NCBI GenBank assembly: GCA_945829235.1
Contig: CALZUA010000002.1
Location: 183,505 to 247,504 of the forward strand
Direction: 5' to 3'
Length of the DNA: 64,000 bases
From: an uncultured Clostridia bacterium
GTDB lineage: Bacteria > Bacillota > Clostridia > Oscillospirales > Ruminococcaceae
A program made the position numbers and the translations under genes. Numbering within the stretch: position 1 is the first letter of the stretch; every line of letters starts with the position of its first letter. Below are positions 48,877 to 57,383 of this stretch, piece after piece. The notes beneath the pieces are model-generated. The model worked only from the letters and a program-made list of their open reading frames with translations. It was not told the DNA's origin and did no database searches.

Positions 48877-50366
48877 CGATTTTTAAGAAAATCAAGAACC
48901 ACGCCGCTCATATTCTGCTTTTCCGCGCAGTCCGTGAAACGAATTGCCTTATTCTTGGTTGCGGCAAGAGGAGCGGGGATTTTGGTTCCCGTCTTTTCCT
49001 CGAGCTTGTCGATAATGTCAAACTCGTCGCCCTCTGCGTTTCCGCCGACAGCCTCATAAACAGCTCTCACGAACTTATAAGGATTAGCGGTCGAAGCGAT
49101 GATGGTCTTTGTCGTGTCACCCGTTTTTGCCTTGTAATCCTCGTAAACCTTGACAGCAACCGCAGTGTGCGTGTCAAGCAGATAGTGCTCGTCATCAAAG
49201 ATTTTGCGAATTGTAGCCTTGGTTTCATCGTCCGAGGTGCAACCCGCGAAAAACAGCTCGCCGAGCTTGCTCTTCACGTCATCATTAACCTCGTATTTAC
49301 CGTCGGTCTTGAGCTTCCCGAACCAATCGTTTATCAGCGCGTCGTTTTCACCCGTGAGGTGATAGAGCATTCTCTCGAGGTTAGACGAGATTAGAATATC
49401 CATCGACGGGGAAACGGTCGTGTAGAACTTTCTGTTTCTGTCGTAAACGCCCGTGTTGATGAAATCAGTAAGGACGTTGTTGCTGTTGGACGCGCAAATC
49501 AGCTTGTTCACGGGAATACCCATTCTCTTAGCGTAATAAGCCGCGAGGATATTGCCGAAATTGCCCGTCGGAACAACTATGTTCACCTTCTCGCCGAACT
49601 CGATTTCCTTATCGGCAACAAGCTGTACATAAGTAGATACATAATACACAATCTGCGGTGCAAGTCTGCCCCAGTTTATTGAGTTTGCGCTCGAAAGGAG
49701 AATGTTCTGCTTCGCGAGCTTTTCCTCGATTTCCTTATCGGTGAAAATCGCCTTGACGCCGTTCTGGCAGTCGTCAAAGTTGCCCTTAACCGCGCAGACG
49801 TTTACGTTATCGCCCTCCTGCGTGGTCATCTGGCGCTTCTGCATCGGAGAAACGCCGTCCTCGGGATAGAAAACGCTGATTGATGTACCGTCAACGTCCT
49901 TGAAGCCCTCGAGAGCCGCTTTTCCGGTATCGCCGGACGTTGCCACGAGAATTGCGATATGCTTGCCGTCAACCGTCTTTTTCGCGGAGGTTGTGAGCAA
50001 GTACGGCAAAATCTGAAGCGCCATATCCTTGAACGCGCAGGTCGGTCCGTGCCACAGCTCAAGAACGTATTTTCCGCCGTTCAGCTTGGTTATCTCGGCG
50101 ATGTTGTTAGTATCAAAATTCTTGTCGTTGTAAGCGCTCTCAACGCAGTGACGAAGCTCTTCCTCGGTAAAATCGGTGAGGAACTTCGAGAAAACCGCAT
50201 AAGCGCGCTCGGTGTAGGTTTTCCCGCAAAGCGATTTGATTTCTTCCTCGGTGAACGCGGGGATATTCTCGGGGATATAAAGTCCTCCCTCGTCGGAAAG
50301 TCCCTTTACAATAGCGTTCGCGCTCGATACCTTGAGCGAAGAATTTCTTGTGCTCGCGTAATTCAT
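48873..50366 (-). CDS. thrC: Threonine synthase
   Basis: This 497-aa PLP enzyme converts O-phosphohomoserine to threonine. It is of the long class (like E. coli and yeast ThrC), with the opening YASTRN, the PLP lysine in CAFKDMALQ and the phosphate loop ATSGDTGKAALEGF. Other threonine genes are not nearby. It lies 14 bp after yraN. No T-box leader is present. Confidence 0.96.
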   Translation of the reverse strand: MNYASTRNSSLKVSSANAIVKGLSDEGGLYIPENIPAFTEEEIKSLCGKTYTERAYAVFSKFLTDFTEEELRHCVESAYNDKNFDTNNIAEITKLNGGKYVLELWHGPTCAFKDMALQILPYLLTTSAKKTVDGKHIAILVATSGDTGKAALEGFKDVDGTSISVFYPEDGVSPMQKRQMTTQEGDNVNVCAVKGNFDDCQNGVKAIFTDKEIEEKLAKQNILLSSANSINWGRLAPQIVYYVSTYVQLVADKEIEFGEKVNIVVPTGNFGNILAAYYAKRMGIPVNKLICASNSNNVLTDFINTGVYDRNRKFYTTVSPSMDILISSNLERMLYHLTGENDALINDWFGKLKTDGKYEVNDDVKSKLGELFFAGCTSDDETKATIRKIFDDEHYLLDTHTAVAVKVYEDYKAKTGDTTKTIIASTANPYKFVRAVYEAVGGNAEGDEFDIIDKLEEKTGTKIPAPLAATKNKAIRFTDCAEKQNMSGVVLDFLKNR

Positions 50367-50380
50367 TGTCTGTCATCCTT

Positions 50381-50767
50381 TCAATTTACGGTGTAAATTC
50401 CGTCCGCCGTGAAGGCGTCCTCGTAAATTTGTATTCGGGTAATTCTCGGGAAATCTCCGCGCGTGAACTCAACCTCTGCGATATCGTATCTCGGCTGCAA
50501 ACGCGTGGGATTTTCGGTGAGCCAAGCGTCTGCGGTGAGCACGATTTTCTTTTGCTTGGTGAAATTCACCGCCTCAAGTCCCGAAACCATACTGTGTATT
50601 TCCCGCGCTTTAACCTCGGTGAAAACGACAAACCCATCGATTTCCGAAATAATATCGATTTCTCCGACACGCTTGTGGAAATTCCTCGCGATGATTTTGT
50701 GACCGCGACGCTTGAGTTCCTCGCAGACCGCGTCCTCGCCCATTTTACCCTTTGCGATTTTATCCAT
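50381..50767 (-). CDS. YraN/UPF0102 family nuclease-like protein
   Basis: This 128-aa protein has a restriction-endonuclease-like fold. G.+GED...++L+RRGHKI+ARNF is the family start, and the D and E-V-K of the PD-(D/E)XK core are seen in GEIDIISE and FTEVKAR. Its biological role is not established. It overlaps rnhB by 8 bp; rnhB-yraN order is very common in bacteria. Confidence 0.92.
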   Translation of the reverse strand: MDKIAKGKMGEDAVCEELKRRGHKIIARNFHKRVGEIDIISEIDGFVVFTEVKAREIHSMVSGLEAVNFTKQKKIVLTADAWLTENPTRLQPRYDIAEVEFTRGDFPRITRIQIYEDAFTADGIYTVN

Positions 50768-51431
50768 TTTTAATGTGCTTTTTCAAAAAGCTCTTTCTGT
50801 GAATGGGACATATCCCATACTCGTCAATCGCGGCATAATGCGCTTTTGTTCCGTAGCCCTTGTGCTTTTCAAAGCCGTAGCCCGGATAAATTTCGGCAAG
50901 TCTGCGCATTTCGTTGTCACGTTCTACCTTTGCGAGAATAGACGCGGCCGCGATAGCTTCGCTCTTTGCGTCACCGCCGATTACATTCTTTAATGTAACC
51001 TCAGACTCGATTTCGGGAAGCACATCACCGTCAACAAGAATAATTTTCGGCGATACAACAATTCCCTCAAAGGCTCTTATCATTGCAAGCAAATCAGCGG
51101 ACAAAATATCCGTATCGTCAATCTCCTCGGCTGACGCGCAAGAAACACACGCGGCAAGCGCTTTATCCCAAATTTCTTCGTAAAGTGCCTCGCGCTTTTT
51201 CGGAGTGAGCTTTTTGCTGTCGTTCAGACCTTCAATCGGATTGTTCGGGTCGAGAACAACCGCCGCCGCAAACACCGGTCCTGCTATCGGACCTCTCCCC
51301 GCTTCGTCAATTCCGCAGACTGCCCCGAATTTCTCGAAAACAATTCTGTCAAATTCGCGAAGCGACAGTCCCTCAAAATCAACTCCGTCAATTCTAAGCA
51401 ACGTTTCCGCGCTCTTGTGATGCTTGCTCAT
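50760..51431 (-). CDS. rnhB: Ribonuclease HII
   Basis: This 223-aa enzyme cuts RNA in RNA-DNA hybrids and removes misincorporated ribonucleotides. CGIDEAGRGPIAGPV holds the first Asp-Glu pair; ILVDGD and AKVERDNEM hold the further acids. The N-terminal extension (about 40 residues) is as in Firmicutes RNase HII. The ATG at 51431 has GGAGTG upstream; more upstream in-frame starts would run deep into rbgA. Confidence 0.95.
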   Translation of the reverse strand: MSKHHKSAETLLRIDGVDFEGLSLREFDRIVFEKFGAVCGIDEAGRGPIAGPVFAAAVVLDPNNPIEGLNDSKKLTPKKREALYEEIWDKALAACVSCASAEEIDDTDILSADLLAMIRAFEGIVVSPKIILVDGDVLPEIESEVTLKNVIGGDAKSEAIAAASILAKVERDNEMRRLAEIYPGYGFEKHKGYGTKAHYAAIDEYGICPIHRKSFLKKHIKNG

Positions 51432-51447
51432 AAAATCACTCCGATTG

Positions 51448-52311
51448 TCAAAAAGGCGGCTTGTCAAGTGTGATTTTCCCGATTTTACCGCCGCGAAATT
51501 CATCGAGAAGAGCCGCCGCGGCGCGCTCCGTGTCGGGTTCACCGCCCGAAACCAGCATTTTCCGCGAATTCGCAATCTCAACGAGAACATCGCCCTCGCC
51601 CTTTATCCCGTAACGCGCCTTCATCAAATCGGGATAATCTCGCATCAAAACCGCGCCCAGCGCTCTCGCAAGCGCCTCGGTGTCCATAACCTCGTCCTTG
51701 ACAGCGCCCGTGAACGCAAGCCTCTGCGCCACGTCCTTGTCCTCGAATTTCGGCCACAAAATTCCCGGCATATCGAGCAGTTCCACGTCCTTGTCAATCG
51801 TCACCCACTGTTTTCCGCGAGTAACGCCCGGACGGTCGCCAACCTTTGTTTTCTTGGAATTTGCCATTCGGTTGATAAACGAAGATTTCCCCACATTCGG
51901 AATGCCCACGACCATCAGCCGCATCGCTTTCCCTATCATACCGCGGGATTTTCTGCGCTCGGTAAGCTCCCGAAGCAACTTTTTCACCGCCGGCAGGAAC
52001 TTGTTTACGCCCTTTCCGCTTCGGCAATCGCACACGATTACGCAAATCCCCTGCTTCTCGTAGAATTTCCGCCACTGCTCGGTTGCCTTTTCATCGGCGG
52101 CATCGCATTTGTTCAATATCATAATGCGCGGCTTTTTCCCGCACAGCTCATCGATAATGGGATTTCTGCTACTCTCGGGTATCCTCGCGTCGGTTACCTC
52201 GACAACCGCGTCCACCATCTTAAGGTCAGCCTCGATAAGCCGCCTTGTTTTGGTCATATGCCCGGGAAACCACTGGATATTTCCCGCGTCATTCTGGTTA
52301 TTTACAGCCAT
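51448..52311 (-). CDS. rbgA: Ribosome biogenesis GTPase RbgA (YlqF)
   Basis: This 287-aa GTPase is needed for late 50S assembly. It shows the circularly permuted order of G motifs: G4 LNKCD comes first, then G1 GIPNVGKSS, G2 region, and G3 DMPG. The start INWFPGHM-like element (IQWFPGHMTKTRR) is a hallmark. It overlaps lepB by 10 bp. The order rplS-lepB-rbgA-rnhB matches Firmicutes. Confidence 0.96.
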   Translation of the reverse strand: MAVNNQNDAGNIQWFPGHMTKTRRLIEADLKMVDAVVEVTDARIPESSRNPIIDELCGKKPRIMILNKCDAADEKATEQWRKFYEKQGICVIVCDCRSGKGVNKFLPAVKKLLRELTERRKSRGMIGKAMRLMVVGIPNVGKSSFINRMANSKKTKVGDRPGVTRGKQWVTIDKDVELLDMPGILWPKFEDKDVAQRLAFTGAVKDEVMDTEALARALGAVLMRDYPDLMKARYGIKGEGDVLVEIANSRKMLVSGGEPDTERAAAALLDEFRGGKIGKITLDKPPF

Positions 52312-53018
52312 TTGAATTGTGAAATCGGCAAGATGCGCACAAACGCCCTGCCCATAATCAGATTTTTGTCAACAAAGCCGATATCATCAAGATTACGGCT
52401 GTCGTTGGAAACGTTTCTGTTGTCGCCCATCACGAACACGCAGTTATCGGGCACAACATATTCCTTGTTGCTTTCAAGCCAGCCGTTATAGCGCCTTGTC
52501 GTGAGGGTTTTGATGTAATCCTCCTCCAAAAGCTCGCCGTTGCGGTAAACCTCGCCTTTCTCAAAGTTGATTTTGACGGTATCGCCCGCAACGCCTATAA
52601 CTCGCTTTATTATAGCCTCGCCGTACATATTTGTACTTCTGTTAACCAGCTTGTCGGCTTGTATAACAACGATATCTCCGAACGATGGTTCATAAAACAA
52701 ATTTGTTATAAGTACCTTGTCCTTATCGATGAGAGTATCGTTCATAGAAGGGCCATCAACGGTTATTGAACGGAAAACAAACAGATTAAGAACCAGCATT
52801 ATCACTACCGCGACAACAACATTGTTCACCCAACTCAGTGCGTCAGAAAAAGGACACGCCTTTTCACCATCGGAGCTTGCGCTCTTCTCGGTATTCTCGG
52901 CAGGCGTTTCGTTGCTCTCGGCAACCTTTTCGGTGTTTTCAACAACCGCTTCAGCGCCTTCGTCCTCAACCTTTATCTCGGCGTCTTTCTGTTCAATTTC
53001 CTCATCAAACTCGCTCAT
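52302..53018 (-). CDS. lepB: Signal peptidase I
   Basis: This 238-aa membrane protease removes secretory signal peptides. An acidic cytoplasmic stretch of about 60 residues (Glu/Asn-rich) precedes a single membrane helix. Then come the catalytic Ser (VDGPSMNDTL), the catalytic Lys (IIKRVIGVAGD) and the end box MGDNRNVSNDSRNLD. The N-terminal acidic arm is longer than usual. The ATG at 53018 is chosen; an earlier TTG is possible and neither has a strong ribosome-binding site. Confidence 0.95.
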   Translation of the reverse strand: MSEFDEEIEQKDAEIKVEDEGAEAVVENTEKVAESNETPAENTEKSASSDGEKACPFSDALSWVNNVVVAVVIMLVLNLFVFRSITVDGPSMNDTLIDKDKVLITNLFYEPSFGDIVVIQADKLVNRSTNMYGEAIIKRVIGVAGDTVKINFEKGEVYRNGELLEEDYIKTLTTRRYNGWLESNKEYVVPDNCVFVMGDNRNVSNDSRNLDDIGFVDKNLIMGRAFVRILPISQFKWL

Positions 53019-53070
53019 AGCACACTCACTTTTCGGAAATGTTCCCGACAAAAAGCTCTAAAACGCGTGT

Positions 53071-53093
53071 AAAGCGGCAGTAAAAGCCGCTTT
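53071..53093 (-). terminator. Hairpin between rplS and lepB
   Basis: AAAGCGGC and GCCGCTTT form an 8-bp stem with a 7-nt loop. The T-run after it on the minus strand is poor, so it is probably a partial terminator or a processing site that lowers lepB relative to rplS expression. Confidence 0.6.
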
Positions 53094-53136
53094 GGCGCAT
53101 TTTAACTTCGGGAACGTCTTAGTTAAGGCGCTTGCC

Positions 53137-53478
53137 TTAAACCTTGGACTTAATCTTGGCAGCCTTACCAACTCTGTCGCGCAGATAGTACAGCTTCGCT
53201 CTGCGAACCTTACCGTTTCTAACAACCTCAACGTGGTCAACAGACGGAGAATGTACGGGGAAAACTCTCTCTACGCCGCAACCGTGTGCTACACGTCTAA
53301 CGGTGAAGGTTTCGTTGATACCGCCGTGCTTCTTTGCGATAACGGTTCCCTCGAACATCTGGATACGGCTCTTGTCGCCTTCCTTGATGCGTACATACAC
53401 CTTTACGAAATCACCGATTTCGATTACGGGTGCCTGCTCCTTCATACTGCTCTGCTCAATGATTTTAAGTGCGTCCAT
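53137..53478 (-). CDS. rplS: 50S ribosomal protein L19
   Basis: This 113-aa ribosomal protein sits at the 30S-50S interface. Its sequence ([70 protein letters not shown]) is fully typical. The ATG at 53478 has AGGAGG 7 nt upstream. It is preceded by a leader of about 235 nt. Confidence 0.98.
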   Translation of the reverse strand: MDALKIIEQSSMKEQAPVIEIGDFVKVYVRIKEGDKSRIQMFEGTVIAKKHGGINETFTVRRVAHGCGVERVFPVHSPSVDHVEVVRNGKVRRAKLYYLRDRVGKAAKIKSKV

Positions 53479-53715
53479 TTTCTTCCTCCTGAAATTTTCG
53501 GATATTCTTGAAACCGGCTTATCCGAGCCATTTGGCAAGGGGTCGCTTCCCCTTGTTTCAGCGGACTATCCGTTTTAATGTCACGCGAGCTTTTGCTCCG
53601 CGGCATCAACACACATCGACTAACATCTCCATTCCGGACTTTTCACAATATGTGGTTTATTCCGAAACGTTAACACCCAAATATGGGCATAGTTATGCCG
53701 ACGGATACTAAATGC
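53479..53715 (-). promoter_or_regulatory. Long structured leader of rplS
   Basis: The probable transcript starts near 53715, giving a leader of about 235 nt. In minus-strand RNA, perfect hairpins are GGCATA/TATGCC (53687-53700) and CAAGGGG/CCCCTTG (53536-53555 region). GAGC/GCTC stems form near 53587-53603. CGGATA/TATCCG (53499-53525) lies just before the ribosome-binding site. A short L19 leader family is known in low-GC Gram-positives; the last hairpin may be that element, but the rest is longer. Confidence 0.55.
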
Positions 53716-53721
53716 CTTATT

Positions 53722-53750
53722 ATTATAACACTATTGACTAAAAAAATCAA
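53722..53750 (-). promoter_or_regulatory. Promoter of rplS
   Basis: On the minus strand TTGATT, 17 bp and TATAAT. The 60 bp between it and the next gene show only AT-rich sequence. Confidence 0.75.
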
Positions 53751-53812
53751 GTGCTTTTTATTAAAAATTACAATTTTTTTCGATTTTTTCATTTGTCAAT
53801 TTATTCATTAAC

Positions 53813-54880
53813 TTAAAAATTAAGATTTTTTAGGTAATTTTCATCGTAATCGGAAAGCAAATCCTCCGTGATATCCCTTGCATTTTTGGCAATTTTTTCC
53901 GCTTGTTCACGGGTTTCGGCGCTTTTCAGGCAATTCTCGATACCGCGAAGCACCGAGTTTCTCGCAAAAGCCGCCCGTGAAAACCGCTCGGGTACTGCTC
54001 CCAAGCTCAACAGTGCCTTCAATCCATCGGGTGAGGAAAACGGTTCGCCCGAGAGGAAAATCCCGTTTTCGCTACCAAAAAGCGAAAGAGCCGAGGCAGT
54101 TCTTGCTTTATCGGACTGAATTGCCCGAACATCAGCCTGTGATATGAAAAAATCCTCTCCGATGAAGAACAGGTCGCGGTCGTACATTATCCCGTCCGCG
54201 TCAATAATCCCCTCTTTGTGCATCAAATCAACCGCCATTGCCGCTCCGCACGGGCAAATTCCGATGCAATCAGCGTCACCTATCACCTCGTAAACCAGCG
54301 TTTTTTCATCGCGCCGCACCGTTTCAATCGCGCCGTCCTCGGCGGGCATTCCGCTTTCAAGCGCGCTCCCGTCAAACGCTCCCGCAAGCGGAAAAGCCGC
54401 ACACAAAAGCTCTTGCCCGTTGTTCTCGGCAACGCAGAGCGTTTTCCCGAAATCCGCCGCCGTGAATTTTTCCTCGGGAATTGTCGTAAGCGTTGCCGTA
54501 AAGCGCCCGCTTATTCCCATTGAGATAAATGGCGGGAAGTAAAGCTCGGTATCGGGTGAAAGGTACAAATCCCCCGCCGAAAGCTCCCCCGCGAGGTACT
54601 CCGCAACGTGAACATCGGCGGCAATTCCCACGGATTTCACCGCGGACGCAGGTATTCCGTGCTCGCGACAAGCCGTGACCATAAGCCGCGCCAACAGCTC
54701 CGCAGACGTTTTCGCGCCGATTTCCGTGCCGAAAACCGCGCTCCTCGCGAAAACCCTGTTCATCGCCAAATCGTAAAACTCAATCGCCAAGCCGCTCTGC
54801 GTTATATCACACGCCGCGGCAAGCTCCGCACTGCGCTCGGTTCTCATTTTCAAGTTCCGCGTTGTTATCTTTTCCAGCAA
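53813..54880 (-). CDS. RACo-like ASKHA (DUF4445-type) protein, degenerate
   Basis: This 355-aa protein aligns with the C-terminal ASKHA ATPase part of reductive activators of corrinoid proteins: GQELLCAAFPLAGAFDGSALESGMPAEDGAIETV and ISQADVRAIQSDKA are diagnostic. The [2Fe-2S] ferredoxin domain is missing. The nucleotide loops are eroded (DIGTN is ADFGK, ICGSG is ICPCG). It may be a non-ATPase relative. The TTG at 54880 is chosen, with GGAGG 7 nt upstream; an ATG at 54904 has none. No corrinoid or methyltransferase genes are nearby. Confidence 0.75.
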   Translation of the reverse strand: MLEKITTRNLKMRTERSAELAAACDITQSGLAIEFYDLAMNRVFARSAVFGTEIGAKTSAELLARLMVTACREHGIPASAVKSVGIAADVHVAEYLAGELSAGDLYLSPDTELYFPPFISMGISGRFTATLTTIPEEKFTAADFGKTLCVAENNGQELLCAAFPLAGAFDGSALESGMPAEDGAIETVRRDEKTLVYEVIGDADCIGICPCGAAMAVDLMHKEGIIDADGIMYDRDLFFIGEDFFISQADVRAIQSDKARTASALSLFGSENGIFLSGEPFSSPDGLKALLSLGAVPERFSRAAFARNSVLRGIENCLKSAETREQAEKIAKNARDITEDLLSDYDENYLKNLNF

Positions 54881-54911
54881 TTTCCCGCCTCCGTTCACAT
54901 TCATTCAGTAA

Positions 54912-54940
54912 AATTTTAACATAATATTTTTCATTTGTCA
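54912..54940 (-). promoter_or_regulatory. Promoter of the RACo-like gene
   Basis: On the minus strand TTGACA, 17 bp and TAAAAT lie 32 bp from the TTG start codon. Confidence 0.78.
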
Positions 54941-54953
54941 ATACAATTATCCT

Positions 54954-54983
54954 ATTGAAAAAAATTTGCGTTTGTGTTATAAT
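54954..54983 (+). promoter_or_regulatory. Promoter of trmL
   Basis: TTGAAA, 18 bp and TATAAT, divergent from and only 13 bp away from the RACo-like promoter. Confidence 0.75.
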
Positions 54984-55035
54984 AATAATGTATTGATTTT
55001 TTGTCAATAAATCGGATTTAGTAAGAAGGGTTTAA

Positions 55036-55539
55036 ATGAAGCTGAATATTGTCCTCGCCGAACCGCAAATTCCCCAAAACACGGGAAATATTGCGCGAAC
55101 CTGCGCTGTTACGGGCGCGGCGCTCCATATCATAAAGCCGATGGGTTTTACGCCGACGGACAAACAACTCAAGCGCGCGGGGCTGGATTACTGGCATTTT
55201 CTGGATATCTCGTATTACGACGGCTTTGACGACTTTTTCGCCCGGACAAACGGAAACTACTTTTTCTTCACAACAAAGGCGCAAAATCGTTACACCGACG
55301 TGAGCTATCCCGACAACTGCTACATAGTTTTCGGGCGCGAGGACGCGGGGCTTCCCGAGGAGCTTTTGTTCAAGAATAAAAATTCCTGCGTGAGAATTCC
55401 GATGATGCCCACGCTCCGAAGCCTGAACCTCTCCAACAGCGTTGCAATTGCCGCTTATGAAATCCTCCGTCAATGGGATTTCCCCGAGTTGCAAAACAAC
55501 GGCTCTCTTACAAAATTCGACTGGTCCGACGCGGACTGA
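55036..55539 (+). CDS. trmL: tRNA (cytidine/uridine-34-2'-O)-methyltransferase TrmL
   Basis: This 167-aa SPOUT-fold enzyme methylates the wobble base ribose of leucine tRNAs. Motifs: IPQNTGNIARTC (motif 1), IVFGREDAGLPEE (motif 2) and RIPM.....LNLSNSVAIAAYE (motif 3, knot). Length is normal. It is followed 35 bp later by degV. Confidence 0.96.
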   Translation: MKLNIVLAEPQIPQNTGNIARTCAVTGAALHIIKPMGFTPTDKQLKRAGLDYWHFLDISYYDGFDDFFARTNGNYFFFTTKAQNRYTDVSYPDNCYIVFGREDAGLPEELLFKNKNSCVRIPMMPTLRSLNLSNSVAIAAYEILRQWDFPELQNNGSLTKFDWSDAD

Positions 55540-55574
55540 ACTTATCACAAAATTTATTTTGAAAGGAAACTATT

Positions 55575-56450
55575 ATGAACGAAAAGGTCAGAATTATCAC
55601 CGACAGCGGCTGTGATATCTCACGCGAGCTTGAAAAGGAATGGGAAAAATATCTTGTTGTTATGTCGTTTATGGTTAATATCAACGGCAAGGATTATCTC
55701 GACCGAGTTGATATCCAAGAGGACGAGTTTTATCAAATTCTCAAGGATAACGAGGAAATTCCCAAGCACTCGCAGATTACCCAAATTCAGTTTGAGGAAA
55801 AGTACCGCGAGTTGTACAACGAGGGTGTGCGCGAGATTATCGTTGACGTAATCAACGCGGCGGGTTCGCAGACCTACGCTCAGTCCGTTCTCGCGGCAGA
55901 GAGCGTTAAGGAGGATTTGCCCGACCTCAAAATCTACAACATCGACTCCCGCAACTACACCGTTGCTTACGGTTACCCGATTATCGAGGCTTGCAAAAAG
56001 CTCGCCGATGGGCAATCCGTTGAGAGCATTGTCGCTTACCTCAAGGACTGGGCTATCCACTCCGAGTCGTTTATCGTTGGATTCGGGCTTCGTCATATGA
56101 AAAAGTCGGGCAGAATTTCCGCGGCGGCTTCCTTCCTCGGTGAACTTATGGGACTGAAACCGCTCATCGTGCTTCACGACAAGGTTACCGAGGTGCTGAA
56201 AAAGGCGCGCGGCGAAAAGGCGGTTATTGACGCGGCGGTTGAAACTATCTCAGCGAGAATGATTCCGCAGACACCTTATTGTATATGCACCACAACCCGC
56301 CCCGAGCTTGAAAAAGAATTTATCGACAAAATGACCAAAAAAGTCGGCTATCCGCCCGCGATGATTTCTAAAATCGGCGTTGTCGTTTCCTGCAACGCAG
56401 GTCCCGATTTCGTTGCCGCAATTATTAAAGGTCCGGAGCACAACGACTGA
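55575..56450 (+). CDS. DegV family fatty-acid-binding protein
   Basis: This 291-aa protein begins with the DegV motif ITDSGCDIS and contains the lipid-contacting RHMKKSGRISAA..FLGELMGLKPLI element. DegV/FakB proteins hold a fatty acid for phosphorylation by FakA; no fakA gene is in the window. GAAAGG precedes the ATG. Confidence 0.92.
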   Translation: MNEKVRIITDSGCDISRELEKEWEKYLVVMSFMVNINGKDYLDRVDIQEDEFYQILKDNEEIPKHSQITQIQFEEKYRELYNEGVREIIVDVINAAGSQTYAQSVLAAESVKEDLPDLKIYNIDSRNYTVAYGYPIIEACKKLADGQSVESIVAYLKDWAIHSESFIVGFGLRHMKKSGRISAAASFLGELMGLKPLIVLHDKVTEVLKKARGEKAVIDAAVETISARMIPQTPYCICTTTRPELEKEFIDKMTKKVGYPPAMISKIGVVVSCNAGPDFVAAIIKGPEHND

Positions 56451-56498
56451 TTTTCGACAACTCCGTGAGGTTTTCCCACGGATATAAAGGAGCTTGCC

Positions 56499-57383
56499 GT
56501 GGACGCAATCGAATATATAAAGGATATTGCCAAGAATTTCGTCAACATCGTTCAATCGATAAATATCTTCGATATTCTCGATATCCTTATCCTCACTTTC
56601 CTTGTTTATTACCTTATCAAGCTACTGCGCGAAACCCGCGCAATGCAACTTTTGAAGGGTATCTTTTTTATCATTATCGTCTTCATTTTGGTGCAGATTT
56701 TCAAGCTGAGAGCTATGAGCTTCCTCATAGACAACTTCCTTCAGGTTGGAATTATCGCCATTATGATTGTCTTTCAGCCCGAGCTTAGACGTATTCTCGA
56801 AAAGGTCGGCGGAACAAAGGTTGCGACATTTGCGCAGTCTGTCGAGAAAAACGCCGGAAATACCTCGGTGCGCGAAAAAGCAATCCTCGGTATCGCAGAC
56901 GCTTGCGCGCGGCTTCACGACAGCAAAACAGGCGCGCTTATCGTTATCGAGCGAGAAACAAAGCTCGGCGATATCATCGAAAAGGAAACTACCAGCATCA
57001 TAAACGCCGAGTGCGAGCCGGAGCTTTTCTGCAATATCTTCTACAACAAGGCTCCCCTGCATGACGGCGCGGTTATTATCCGCGATAACCGAATTTACGC
57101 GGCGGGTTGCTTTTTGCCCAACACCCAGAAAGACCAGTACCTTACAACCGAGCTTGGTTCACGTCACAGAGCCGCTGTCGGTATGAGCGAAAACTCGGAC
57201 GCGCTTGTTATCGTTGTGTCCGAGGAAACAGGAACGATTTCTGTTGCTCTCGACGGGCAACTCTCCCGTGACCAGACGCGCGAAGGTCTTATCACAATCC
57301 TCCGCAAATATATGCCCGGTACCTCCTCCGAGAAAAAGAAAAAGCCACGCAAATCCAAACAGCAAGGAGGAAATAAGCAATGA
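56499..57383 (+). CDS. cdaA: Diadenylate cyclase CdaA
   Basis: This 294-aa membrane enzyme makes cyclic di-AMP from two ATP. Three membrane helices lie within the first 95 residues; the DAC domain has the catalytic DGA (LHDGAVII) and RHR (GSRHRAAVG) motifs. A Lys-rich tail closes the protein. The start is a GTG at 56499, with AAAGGAG upstream. It overlaps cdaR by 4 bp. Confidence 0.96.
   Translation: MDAIEYIKDIAKNFVNIVQSINIFDILDILILTFLVYYLIKLLRETRAMQLLKGIFFIIIVFILVQIFKLRAMSFLIDNFLQVGIIAIMIVFQPELRRILEKVGGTKVATFAQSVEKNAGNTSVREKAILGIADACARLHDSKTGALIVIERETKLGDIIEKETTSIINAECEPELFCNIFYNKAPLHDGAVIIRDNRIYAAGCFLPNTQKDQYLTTELGSRHRAAVGMSENSDALVIVVSEETGTISVALDGQLSRDQTREGLITILRKYMPGTSSEKKKKPRKSKQQGGNKQ

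Noticed and set aside
56462..56482. Terminator between degV and cdaA
   Set aside because: TCCGTG and CACGGA form a short hairpin, but no T-run follows.
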